NCBI RefSeq assembly: GCF_963675585.1
Contig: NZ_OY776414.1
Location: forward strand, 2,893,001 to 2,957,000
Reading direction: 5' to 3'
DNA from: an uncultured Draconibacterium sp.
Lineage (GTDB): Bacteria > Bacteroidota > Bacteroidia > Bacteroidales > Prolixibacteraceae
Length of the DNA: 64,000 nucleotides
Part shown: positions 36,799 through 44,979 of the stretch, in pieces
How the letters are laid out: the number at the start of each line of letters is the position of its first letter
Numbering within the stretch: the first letter of the stretch is position 1
Notes under the pieces: model-generated
Told to the model about the DNA's origin: nothing
What the model saw: the letters and a program-made list of their open reading frames with translations, nothing else
Database searches by the model: none
Made by a program: the position numbers and the translations under genes

Positions 36799-37272
36799 TT
36801 AATACTCTGTTTTGTCCTCTTTGTTTTTCCAGGTTTCAAAAACCTGTGCTGCTTCTTCCCGCATTAAATTTTCGAAGACAATGTGTCTGTCTTCAAAATC
36901 AAGTTCAATTTCTTCGTAAATAAACTGATCGTCGAAATTAGCAGCGGCAGCATCTTTTTTGGTCGCCCCAAAAAAAACTTTATCAGGGCGCGCCCAGTAA
37001 ATAGCACCTAAACACATGGGACAAGGTTCGCACGATGTATAAATAGTGCACCCTTCCAACTGAAATGTATTTAAGGTTTTACAAGCCTCGCGAATGGCAA
37101 CCACTTCGGCATGAGCAGTTGGATCGTTGCTTGAAGTAACCTGATTGTATCCTTCAGCAATTATTTTATTGTTTTTAACTACAATTGCACCAAACGGCCC
37201 CCCACAATTGCAGTCCATAGCTTTTTGCGCCAGATTGATGGCTGCTTTCATGAATTTAGTATCGTTTTCCAT
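36799..37272 (-). CDS. Guanine deaminase-type nucleoside deaminase
   Basis: 157 residues of the cytidine-deaminase fold. Zinc motifs are HAEVVAIREA and SCEPCPMCLGAIYWA. The C-terminal FDDQFIYEEI segment is like B. subtilis GuaD, which converts guanine to xanthine, and unlike the tRNA deaminase TadA. Purine salvage is the likely role. Confidence 0.85.
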   Translation of the reverse strand: MENDTKFMKAAINLAQKAMDCNCGGPFGAIVVKNNKIIAEGYNQVTSSNDPTAHAEVVAIREACKTLNTFQLEGCTIYTSCEPCPMCLGAIYWARPDKVFFGATKKDAAAANFDDQFIYEEIELDFEDRHIVFENLMREEAAQVFETWKNKEDKTEY

Positions 37273-37326
37273 GGCAATGTGTTTCTCGGAAGATCAAAGA
37301 TAAAGCTTTATTCTTCATCAAAAGAA

Positions 37327-40300
37327 TTACTCTATCCTTAATCCGGTAGCCAATCCTTTTTTCTGAAGTGCAAACCAACTCAGGCCAATAATCCACAAAA
37401 TTCCATTTATCAGGATTAATGCCACAACCATTGCCACAGTTGAAAAGGAGGCGTCGGAATTGGCGGAAAGAAATGCAGGTAAGGTTGCAACTACTGCGGT
37501 AACAAAACCGACAAATACACCTGCCACCAGCAAAATAAAATATTCGCTTACAAGCATTTTAAATATCGATTTCCATTGAAATCCCACTGCTTGCATTACA
37601 GAAATTTCGCGGCGGCGTTCCAGAATTGTGCGGGCAAGAATCACGGCCAGTCCAATTGTTCCCAGAATTAAACCAAGTGTACCCAGCGCCAAAAAGATGG
37701 ACAAATAAGTATTGGTTATGGAATAAAATTCAACCAGACGTTTGGCCGAACTTTCCATTTCCCAACCATAATCGCGAAAAACAGACTGCAATTCCTCTCC
37801 TATTCCTGCTTCATCTTCAGGATTTCCATTAACCAAAAATACGTTGGAACCGCTGCTGCTCGGATAATTTTTCAAAAAGTTTTTGTTTGATATAATTACA
37901 AATCCCTGAAAAATGGATGGCGTGGTACCGGCAATTAATTTTAAACGAAGTGTATCACCCGTTTCATTCTGATACAACAGAACGTCACCCACTTTCATTC
38001 CCAATCCCCACTGAATTACTGTTTGGTCGGCAATTGCCGGGATGGTTCCATCCTCAAATTCAGTATCCAAAAGTTGCCAGGGCTCTGTGTCGCCCAACTC
38101 TTTTAAACGGGCCGCAAACGAATAACGTCCTTTTAAATTTTCTGCATCAACACCCAAAACCGCAGGTTGCGCTATCCGGTTCAGATTTAAACAACTGGCA
38201 TCATCTCCCTCCAGTTTTCGCAACTGAACTACATTAAAATCCTCATAAATTCCTTCCTCAGCACGTTTTACCGTGTCGTTTATATCGAAAAGAACAGGCA
38301 TGGTAGTTTCGGCGAAATACATAAAACCACCTGTCCCGCTTGATTTTTCCTGCGCGTTGGCAAATAAATCGAGTTTATTGGAACCCGTAGAAACTACAAG
38401 AAAAGTACCCAAAGCAAATAAGATGACAACCGTTAACGAACGACTTTTATTTCTGGATAAATTAATTTGCGCCAGTTTCCCCATTTTAATTTCTGAAGAT
38501 TTTCGACCTTCCATTCGCTCGAGCACTTTTCGAAACAGGAGTAAAAGTCCGAGCAACATTAATCCTCCGGATAAAAAGAACATTCCCGGGTTTAATTGTG
38601 CTGCAAATAATTGGAAAATAAATAGCAGTAGAGCTAAACCCAAAGAAAGAAGTAGAGCCAAATCGTATATACGTTGTTTTGTTTTACTGCCTTTTGCTTC
38701 AATCTGCTTTTGAAGTTCAACGGCTTTCCGGTTTTGAAAACGTTTTACTGAAACATAAATGGCCAAAACTGAAACGATTAAACTGATAACTAATCCAAGC
38801 ACAAGAGTTGCAGGCACTATTTTTATATCCAGCACATTTGTACGAACAATATCGAACCACAATGAATTGAGGATTTTGAAAACCAGACGTGTATAAAAGA
38901 CAGAAATTATGAGTCCCAGCGATCCTCCGAAAAGCGATACCACAAAACCTTCCAGCAAATAAAAACTACGAACTTGTTTTTCCTGAAATCCGATTGCCGC
39001 CAGCAAACCCACTTGTGCGGAACGGTTTTCGAGATTCAAACGAAACAACAAGGCCGTTAAAATTATGGATGCCACCAAAATAAAAAAGCTTAGGCCAATA
39101 AAGAGCCCGCTAAAATCGGTGCCGTTTTGCGCTGCCTGAACTCCCTGCTCGCGAACGGGTTCGATGGCCATTCCCAGATCAGCCGGACTGATTTGCTGCG
39201 CAAAAATCTGTTTGTATTTTGTCTCATCGAAGGTAGTAGCAGGAAACCTCACTGCGGTATAATTACCAAATCGGTTCGACCATATTTTTAAGGCTTCCGA
39301 TGTTGAAATATAAGCCTTTGGTGTTCCTTTGTAATCGTCCCAATACTTTTCATCCTTTTCGCGAATGGCATCCAAATCAATGGGAACGCCTGCCTCCCAC
39401 TCGCGGCAATGTCCGGCATCGGAAAGTCCCGGCAGATGTGGCACACGCGTTGGATCTGCCAGATCAGAATCCATGGCAACAAGCTCTTTTAACACAAATG
39501 TTGTTTGCTGGTTAACCAATTTCCGAAGTGGCCCAATCTCGAAATACCTCAACGTAATGCTGTCTCCCGGCTTTGCTCCCAAATCATCGGCAGCCCATTT
39601 ATTGAGAATGATTTCATTATTAGCCAAAGCGGAAGAATGAAGCGATGATACAAATGAATAGGGGATTGATGAAGATTGATGGAGATTGATGGAGATTGAT
39701 GGAGAATGATTTCTTCGCTCTTTAGCAGCTGACTTTTCAATCGAATTCACAAAATACGTCAAAATCATATCGGCATCAGGGAGCTGTTTTAAAGTGGCCG
39801 ACACTTTCTCCTCCAGAAAAACCCGGTCGGTAGAAATCTCTATTTCTTTGCTTGCCTCTATCGTTTTTAACGAAAGTCCTGCATCTTCAGGAGTCAGGCT
39901 GTTTTTTACAACCTCTGCAAGCTGGTTTGTTTCCTGGTTGCTAACAAGCAACAATTGATTTGCTTTGCCTTCAAACTCCATTAAACGATTTAAACGAGCA
40001 ATGGAAACAAAAATATTGTAGGGAGCTGTTTGCGAGTTTTTTAAACTAAATCGCCCCAATTCCTCTTCAGTAACCACTTTTTTTATGGTGGCACGCAAGG
40101 CAACACTGGTTTCTTCTGCCGAAACAAAAGGCGCATTCATTGGAATCAGGCTGGCCTTTTTTATTCTAACCAAAATATTGTCGCCCTCCGCTTTTTGCAG
40201 GCGCTCTGCCAAATTCTGACTAATGGCAATTTCATTATTTTGCAACTCCGAATAGATATTGGTTTTTGCAATTTCTTCAAAATCAGAACTCACGCCTACA

Positions 40301-40632
40301 ATCTGCACTTTATTTGCACGCAGCTCACCACCATCGGCTACAGCCATCCCCTCAAGCAATAAAACCGGAGTGGCCTTTATTTCCGGATTTGCAGCTTCAA
40401 TTTCGTCAGCCATTTCCTGTCTGAAATAGCGCTCAACCACCGAAACCAGGTGAGTTGTTTCACCCAAACGATAAAAAGTGGCCTGTTTTAAACTATGGCG
40501 CACCGAATCACCAATAATTAAAGAGCCGGTTAAAACCATTGCACTAATGGCCACACCAAGCGCCACCAGTAAATTGGCCTTAAAATAATGAATAAATGAT
40601 TTTATTATAAAATTTAGTCTGGTCATGTTCAC
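37327..40632 (-). CDS. ABC transporter permease, double FtsX/MacB type
   Basis: 1101 residues. An N-terminal membrane segment (about 20-40) is followed by a long periplasmic MacB-type domain, a first FtsX set (about 505-650), an additional helix pair near 655-700, a second periplasmic part and a final FtsX set (about 980-1095). Such permeases pair with an ATPase for lipoprotein or substrate export; the ATPase gene is 44 nt upstream. Residues about 308-323 (HSPSISINLHQSSS) are encoded by a 10-bp tandem repeat whose length is not a multiple of 3, so copy-number change would break the frame. Confidence 0.88.
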   Translation of the reverse strand: MNMTRLNFIIKSFIHYFKANLLVALGVAISAMVLTGSLIIGDSVRHSLKQATFYRLGETTHLVSVVERYFRQEMADEIEAANPEIKATPVLLLEGMAVADGGELRANKVQIVGVSSDFEEIAKTNIYSELQNNEIAISQNLAERLQKAEGDNILVRIKKASLIPMNAPFVSAEETSVALRATIKKVVTEEELGRFSLKNSQTAPYNIFVSIARLNRLMEFEGKANQLLLVSNQETNQLAEVVKNSLTPEDAGLSLKTIEASKEIEISTDRVFLEEKVSATLKQLPDADMILTYFVNSIEKSAAKERRNHSPSISINLHQSSSIPYSFVSSLHSSALANNEIILNKWAADDLGAKPGDSITLRYFEIGPLRKLVNQQTTFVLKELVAMDSDLADPTRVPHLPGLSDAGHCREWEAGVPIDLDAIREKDEKYWDDYKGTPKAYISTSEALKIWSNRFGNYTAVRFPATTFDETKYKQIFAQQISPADLGMAIEPVREQGVQAAQNGTDFSGLFIGLSFFILVASIILTALLFRLNLENRSAQVGLLAAIGFQEKQVRSFYLLEGFVVSLFGGSLGLIISVFYTRLVFKILNSLWFDIVRTNVLDIKIVPATLVLGLVISLIVSVLAIYVSVKRFQNRKAVELQKQIEAKGSKTKQRIYDLALLLSLGLALLLFIFQLFAAQLNPGMFFLSGGLMLLGLLLLFRKVLERMEGRKSSEIKMGKLAQINLSRNKSRSLTVVILFALGTFLVVSTGSNKLDLFANAQEKSSGTGGFMYFAETTMPVLFDINDTVKRAEEGIYEDFNVVQLRKLEGDDASCLNLNRIAQPAVLGVDAENLKGRYSFAARLKELGDTEPWQLLDTEFEDGTIPAIADQTVIQWGLGMKVGDVLLYQNETGDTLRLKLIAGTTPSIFQGFVIISNKNFLKNYPSSSGSNVFLVNGNPEDEAGIGEELQSVFRDYGWEMESSAKRLVEFYSITNTYLSIFLALGTLGLILGTIGLAVILARTILERRREISVMQAVGFQWKSIFKMLVSEYFILLVAGVFVGFVTAVVATLPAFLSANSDASFSTVAMVVALILINGILWIIGLSWFALQKKGLATGLRIE
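39664..39703. repeat. 10-bp tandem repeat inside the permease gene
   Basis: Four copies of GATTGATGGA (the first with one change) in a row. The sequence GAGAATGATTTC just after the array also occurs 98 bp earlier at about 39604-39615, suggesting local slippage or duplication. A unit of 10 changes reading frame whenever one copy is gained or lost. Confidence 0.9.
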
Positions 40633-40671
40633 TCCTCCCGGCTTTGCCGAACTCCCCTCAAAGAGCGGAGA
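40630..40671. repeat. Dispersed intergenic repeat between ATPase and permease genes
   Basis: CACTCCTCCCGGCTTTGCCG and AACTCCCCTCAAAGAGCGGAG: two small palindromic pieces (CGGCTTTGCCG and CTCCCCTCAAAGAGCGGAG). I recall this type around solitary endonuclease genes in Bacteroidota; here no gene lies inside, so it may be a scar. Confidence 0.5.
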
Positions 40672-40676
40672 TTGTT

Positions 40677-41348
40677 TTATTTCAGTTTACCGTTTCTTAA
40701 AATGTATTCTTTGTCCATTTTGGTTGCCAGTTCAGCAGAATGTGTTACAGTTACTAAAGTAACTTTTTCCTCTTCGCTTAATTGAATAAGTAAATCGGAA
40801 AGAGCCAGTGCATTTTCTTCGTCGAGTGCACCGGTTGGCTCGTCGGCCAGTATTAATTCCGGGTTATTGATTAAGGCCCGAACCACAGCAGTACGCTGAC
40901 ATTCACCTCCCGACATTTCAGCCGGTTTTTGATTGCGTTGTTCCCAAATTCCAACTTTACGGATCAAATGTTCCGCCCAGTCTTTTTGCTCCTTTGTTAC
41001 CTTCCCCTGTGGCAAAAGCGGCAATAACACATTCTCCCACAAACTCAACTGCGGCATTAAATGATGCATCTGAAAAATAAATCCGAGATGCCGGTTCCGA
41101 AAGTTTGCCAACTCCTTTTTTGAATAGGAAGTGATGTTTTTATTGGCAAAAACAATTTCTCCGGAATCAGGTAGATCAAGTGCTCCAACCAGATTCAGAA
41201 GCGTAGTTTTTCCTGATCCGCTTGGACCAATAATGGCTATTTTCTCACCCTTGTTTATTTCCAGGCTTAATTCTTTTAGCACCGGCCGAAAGCTGTGTGT
41301 ACCAATTTCGCCGTAGCCTTTTGATATGTTTTTTAATTGTAGTAGCAT
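40677..41348 (-). CDS. ABC transporter ATP-binding protein (LolD/MacB type)
   Basis: 223 residues from the ATG at 41348, chosen because AGGTG sits 4-8 nt before it and it starts at the family's usual MLLQLKNISKGYG. Walker A GPSGSGKTTLLN, signature MSGGECQRTAVVRAL, Walker B LILADEPTGALDEENA, H-loop VTHS. It powers the 1101-residue permease encoded next. Confidence 0.92.
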   Translation of the reverse strand: MLLQLKNISKGYGEIGTHSFRPVLKELSLEINKGEKIAIIGPSGSGKTTLLNLVGALDLPDSGEIVFANKNITSYSKKELANFRNRHLGFIFQMHHLMPQLSLWENVLLPLLPQGKVTKEQKDWAEHLIRKVGIWEQRNQKPAEMSGGECQRTAVVRALINNPELILADEPTGALDEENALALSDLLIQLSEEEKVTLVTVTHSAELATKMDKEYILRNGKLK

Positions 41349-41358
41349 AACACCTATC

Positions 41359-41380
41359 ACCCTAAAATAAAGTTTAGGGT
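41359..41380. terminator. 8-bp hairpin upstream of the ABC ATPase gene
   Basis: ACCCTAAA (41359-41366), loop ATAAAG, TTTAGGGT (41373-41380). No clear T-tract. It could act on transcripts arriving from the GIY-YIG side or shape the ATPase leader. Confidence 0.4.
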
Positions 41381-41433
41381 ATTTATATTTAATTAGTTAA
41401 TTCTCATTCAAGCTTCAACTTTTCCCACTAAAA

Positions 41434-41457
41434 CGTCACAGTGAGCGGAGTCGAACT
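41434..41457. repeat. Dispersed repeat, 3' side of the GIY-YIG gene
   Basis: CGTCACAGTGAGCGGAGTCGAACT. It is an inverted, imperfect partner of the copy on the other side of the GIY-YIG gene (shared core TCA....GAGCG.AGTCGAA). Confidence 0.75.
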
Positions 41458-41461
41458 GTAT

Positions 41462-41785
41462 TTATTCCATCTTTTCTCTAAAGTTAGAAAAATGTGTGTC
41501 ATTCATACAAGATGAATACTCTTTCAATTTTTCCCAGTTCTTTTCAATCAACGCTTCCTTCTTTCGTCTCGACCAGCCCTTTAACCTATTCTCCCACTGT
41601 TCAGCAATTTGAAAATCGTTATACGATTCGCAAAAGACCAATTCAACCGGTCTTCGTTTAAATGTATAAGTACCAGGATTAATTCCTTCATTATGTTCCC
41701 GAATTCTTCTCTCTATATCGTTCGTAATTCCAACATAATAACTGCTGTCACAACACTTAACGATATTTACATAAAAGAATTTCAT
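41462..41785 (-). CDS. Solitary GIY-YIG nuclease-domain protein
   Basis: 107 residues from the ATG at 41785; a start 12 nt earlier is possible. Y-V-N-I form of the GIY motif at FFYVNIVKCCDSSYYVGITND, then RIREHNEG and AEQWENRLKGWSRRKKEALI, as in UPF0213/YhbQ-like proteins. It is too small to be UvrC. The gene fills the space between two inverted copies of a dispersed repeat, 16 nt from one and 5 nt from the other, so it looks like a mobile or domesticated element inserted in the operon. Confidence 0.88.
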   Translation of the reverse strand: MKFFYVNIVKCCDSSYYVGITNDIERRIREHNEGINPGTYTFKRRPVELVFCESYNDFQIAEQWENRLKGWSRRKKEALIEKNWEKLKEYSSCMNDTHFSNFREKME

Positions 41786-41800
41786 ATGTGTTCCCAACTA

Positions 41801-41848
41801 TCCTTCGACTTCGCTCAGGATGACATTACTCTGAACGGAGTTGAACAT
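41801..41848. repeat. Dispersed repeat, 5' side of the GIY-YIG gene
   Basis: TCCTTCGACTTCGCTCAGGA (41801-41820, continuing TGACA), followed by CTCTGAACGGAGTTGAACA (41830-41848). The second piece supplies the last codons (NVQLRSE and stop) of the upstream glycosyltransferase. Confidence 0.75.
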
Positions 41849-43127
41849 TTAAACTTTCATACAAACCGATGATTTCGGAAGCATGTTTGTGTATATTGAA
41901 TTTCTCTTTGGTGCCTTTTAACCCGGCAATACTTAGTTGTTCCAATTTTTCAGGATCGTTTAAAAGACCAGCCCAGGTTTCACTGAGTTTTTCAGGAGTG
42001 TTAGGCATGTAATTTACTCCCCCACCCGATATTTCAACAATCTCGGGGAAGGCACCAAGAGCAGGCTGAACCACCGGAACACCCGATGCCATCGACTCGA
42101 GAAGGTACATACCAAAGGCTTCACCAATACGTACCGGAACTGAAACCATTGAAACTTTTTTGAAAAAATTATGACGGGCATCGCCTTCAAATTCTTCAAT
42201 AATTTCGAAGTAGTTTTCCAGATTATTCTTCTTTATTTTATTCTTTTGCTCTTTCAGAAACTTTTTATCATCGCCTGTTAATCCACCTGTTGCAATTAGT
42301 TTTACATCGTCAAAACCAGGCTTCTTTTTTAAATCAATAAAAGCATCCACAACAATATCAAATCCGTCTTTGTGGCACATCCGTGAAATGTAACCCACAT
42401 TTCTTGGTTTTTCCTTAAACGGAATATACGGATAATCTTCAGCATCCACCCCCAGGTAAAACGTGTGCACCTTTTCATCCTTCAGATTCATTCGTTTTTT
42501 CATGGCATCAGCAAAAAAGTTACTCACCGCCACCAAAGCATCCACATCATCGGAACGCTTGTGCATTAAGTCCCATATTTTTTGCTGAAACTGGATTTGC
42601 ATGGCGTCGACCCATACATCTTCATCCTGAAGCGAACAAACCACCGGAACATTCGTTTTGGCCTTTAATTCCTTTGCCAACCCCAACAACAAAGCGTTCG
42701 AAATATGGATTACATCCGGTTTGCAATGTTCGGCAATCCACGTTACCATTTTGTCCAGTTCCTCCTTTTGCTCTCCCTGTTCACCAAGCAGCATCGAAAT
42801 GGTCATGTCTTCCAGACCTTTTGCCCTTGTAGAACCCGCCATCGACGCGGCCATCTTCATCATAGGTTTCGAATTCAGCAAATTATCGACCCACTTTGGT
42901 GCCTTTTTGAATACAGGATAAACCTGTTTTAGGTAAGTACTTATGGCACCGTAAAAAATAGGGATATCGCTGATATCGTGTTCATCGGCGAACAAAGGAA
43001 GGTACATTGGAATTTTCACCACCTGATGCCCCAGATTACGAAGTGCATCAACGTATTTACTGTCGCGCAGGCAGTTGCCGCAATAAAAACTACCTCCCGA
43101 TCCCGGTATAATTTGAATGATGTTCAT
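41826..43127 (-). CDS. Family 4-type glycosyltransferase
   Basis: 433 residues with two Rossmann-like halves. N-terminal IIQIIPGSGGSFYCGNCLRD, C-terminal donor-binding motif EAFGMYLLESMASGVPVVQP. It transfers a sugar from a nucleotide sugar; the acceptor is unknown. The last seven residues, NVQLRSE, are encoded by a dispersed repeat, so the original C-terminus has been altered. It may be part of the redox operon or a separate envelope gene. Confidence 0.88.
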   Translation of the reverse strand: MNIIQIIPGSGGSFYCGNCLRDSKYVDALRNLGHQVVKIPMYLPLFADEHDISDIPIFYGAISTYLKQVYPVFKKAPKWVDNLLNSKPMMKMAASMAGSTRAKGLEDMTISMLLGEQGEQKEELDKMVTWIAEHCKPDVIHISNALLLGLAKELKAKTNVPVVCSLQDEDVWVDAMQIQFQQKIWDLMHKRSDDVDALVAVSNFFADAMKKRMNLKDEKVHTFYLGVDAEDYPYIPFKEKPRNVGYISRMCHKDGFDIVVDAFIDLKKKPGFDDVKLIATGGLTGDDKKFLKEQKNKIKKNNLENYFEIIEEFEGDARHNFFKKVSMVSVPVRIGEAFGMYLLESMASGVPVVQPALGAFPEIVEISGGGVNYMPNTPEKLSETWAGLLNDPEKLEQLSIAGLKGTKEKFNIHKHASEIIGLYESLNVQLRSE

Positions 43128-43239
43128 ACTAATAAGTTAGGAGTTAGAAGGCAGTATAAGAAGTTTTCCAAAGCACGAAATTACTTGGCAGAATTTTTCA
43201 TTTTAAACTCCTTGTTAAAGATACCTTCATTCTCTATAA

Positions 43240-44349
43240 TTATTCTCCAAAACAATACACATTTCCATCGTAGGCTCCAACAAAAATCTTCCCGTTTGCA
43301 ACAGCCGGATTGCTGATTATCTGACTGCCCAGCTCATATTTCCAAACAGGCTTGCCATCCGAAAGGTTCACAATGGCCAGGTCGCCTCGCATATTTGCAA
43401 CAAGCACCTTGTTTTTTACTATAACCGGCGATGCTTCAACATTACGCCCGGTGTTGTATTCCCATAGTTTTTCACCCGTATTTTTATCAAAGCAATACAA
43501 AAATTTATTGTAATTGGCCGTTAAAACTTTGTTTCCGATTAATGCCGGCGAAGCAATAAATTGCAGCTTTGTTTTTTCATGTTCCCAAACCCATAAGGTT
43601 TTGTCGGTTGTAATATCCACCTGGAAAAAACGACCGTCGTAATCTCCAATATAGGCTTTATTATTTTCAACTGTAATGGAGCTTGCTACATAAGTTGCCA
43701 CATCTATTTTTTTCACCAATTTACCAGTGGCAATATCAACCATGTGCAAATATCCGTCGCAGCCACCAAAAAATGCAGAACCATCGGAACAGGCAGCCGC
43801 ACCGTTTATAAAATTGTCCGATTCGTATTTCCAAAGTCCTTTGCCGGTTTCAGCATCAACACAATGTAAATAGTAATCGTAACTCCCCACTACAATATAA
43901 GTTTTGCCGCCAACGGTCCACCAGTTCGCCGATCCAATAATTTGATTCTCACACTCGTATTCCCATTTCTTTTTACCCGATGTTAAATCGAGTGCGATCA
44001 ACATTCCATCCAAATTTCCTATATAAACCGTATTATTTAAAACAAGAGCCGGCGCTTCGATGGAGTTGCCGCTTTCAAATTTCCAAATTAATTTGCCATT
44101 TGTATCGATACAATATACCCAACCGTCGGTGGATCCAACTACAAGTTTGCCATCAACAATTACCGGTGCCGATTTTATATTATCGCCGGTTTCAAAAGTC
44201 CATTTCAACTTGGGTGAATCAGGCAAAGAAGTACCCGAAACGCCGGTCAGATTTTGGTTGCCACGAAATATCGGCCACGAATCGGCAGTCTGCGCATTTA
44301 CATTGAAGGCCAACCAAATTGAAAATAGTATAAATTGTATTTTTTTCAT
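43240..44349 (-). CDS. Exported PQQ-like beta-propeller protein 1 (BamB-like)
   Basis: 369 residues. Signal peptide MKKIQFILFSIWLAFNVNA. About eight repeats of the pattern G-x-YCxD-xxTGxxxWxxE are visible (GWVYCIDTNGKLIWKFE, YYLHCVDAETGKGLWKYE, KFLYCFDKNTGEKLWEYNTG, GNVYCFGE), a typical eight-bladed PQQ_2 propeller. No vicinal Cys pair or other PQQ-site hallmark is seen, so cofactor binding is doubtful. It is the most divergent of the six paralogs and is separated from the rest by the RAYT element. Confidence 0.88.
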   Translation of the reverse strand: MKKIQFILFSIWLAFNVNAQTADSWPIFRGNQNLTGVSGTSLPDSPKLKWTFETGDNIKSAPVIVDGKLVVGSTDGWVYCIDTNGKLIWKFESGNSIEAPALVLNNTVYIGNLDGMLIALDLTSGKKKWEYECENQIIGSANWWTVGGKTYIVVGSYDYYLHCVDAETGKGLWKYESDNFINGAAACSDGSAFFGGCDGYLHMVDIATGKLVKKIDVATYVASSITVENNKAYIGDYDGRFFQVDITTDKTLWVWEHEKTKLQFIASPALIGNKVLTANYNKFLYCFDKNTGEKLWEYNTGRNVEASPVIVKNKVLVANMRGDLAIVNLSDGKPVWKYELGSQIISNPAVANGKIFVGAYDGNVYCFGE

Positions 44350-44384
44350 TACTTACCTTTTAATCCTGAAAAGGATTGAATTAA

Positions 44385-44445
44385 AATAGCCGTAGGTAAA
44401 ACCTACGGAAAATTATCCGCCTAATATTACAACCCGAATAGGGTT
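44385..44445. repeat. Left REP-like hairpin pair of the RAYT element
   Basis: Outer hairpin 44385-44408 (AATAG + CCGTAGGT/ACCTACGG) and inner hairpin 44431-44445 (AACCC-GAATA-GGGTT). Both have inverted partners on the right side. Confidence 0.85.
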
Positions 44446-44449
44446 GAAT

Positions 44450-44896
44450 TTATAACAAATACCTCTCATCAAATTTAACTCCATGTTCTTCGAGCAACTC
44501 TTTAAATTCTTCGTTGAATGATTTCACACGATGATGTTCATGTTGATTCCTAATATAATTCACCAATATTTTCTTTTGATCAATATGATATGTAAATGCA
44601 CCATAACCTTCTTGCCAAGAAACAAAATCTGGAAATATTTTTTGCTTTTTAATCCAAACAGAAGAAGAAACTTTTATATCCTTTACCAAATCTGAGACAG
44701 AAACAGTTGGATGTACATGTGTCAGAATATGTAAATGATTTTGAGTTCCATTCAATTGATACAAAGTACAATTCTTATTTTTCAATACTCCCCAGATATA
44801 TCGATACAATTTATCAACTTCATCCTGTATCATTGTATTTTCTGCATTTTTTGTTGAAAATACGATCTGATAAAGTATTTGAGTAAAAGTTGCCAT
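44450..44896 (-). CDS. REP-associated tyrosine transposase (Y1/IS200-like)
   Basis: 148 residues of the Y1_Tnp family. The HUH motif is NHLHIL (His-x-His near residues 53-55). The late helix GYGAFTYHIDQKKILVNYIRNQHEHH carries the candidate catalytic Tyr and the family ending. It is shorter than mobile IS200 elements with tnpB and has no accessory gene. The flanking hairpins identify it as a REP-associated, possibly domesticated, transposase. Confidence 0.92.
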   Translation of the reverse strand: MATFTQILYQIVFSTKNAENTMIQDEVDKLYRYIWGVLKNKNCTLYQLNGTQNHLHILTHVHPTVSVSDLVKDIKVSSSVWIKKQKIFPDFVSWQEGYGAFTYHIDQKKILVNYIRNQHEHHRVKSFNEEFKELLEEHGVKFDERYLL

Positions 44897-44912
44897 AACC
44901 TTTCGTTTTATT

Positions 44913-44973
44913 GAACCCTATTTGGGTTCTTTTCGCCTCGCATTGTTCGCCGTAGGTTCCACCTACGGCTATT
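44913..44973. repeat. Right REP-like hairpin pair of the RAYT element
   Basis: Inner hairpin GAACCC-TATTT-GGGTTC (44913-44930 region) and outer hairpin CCGTAGGT/ACCTACGG + CTATT (44950-44973), inverted partners of the left pair. Confidence 0.85.
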
Positions 44974-44979
44974 ATTGTT

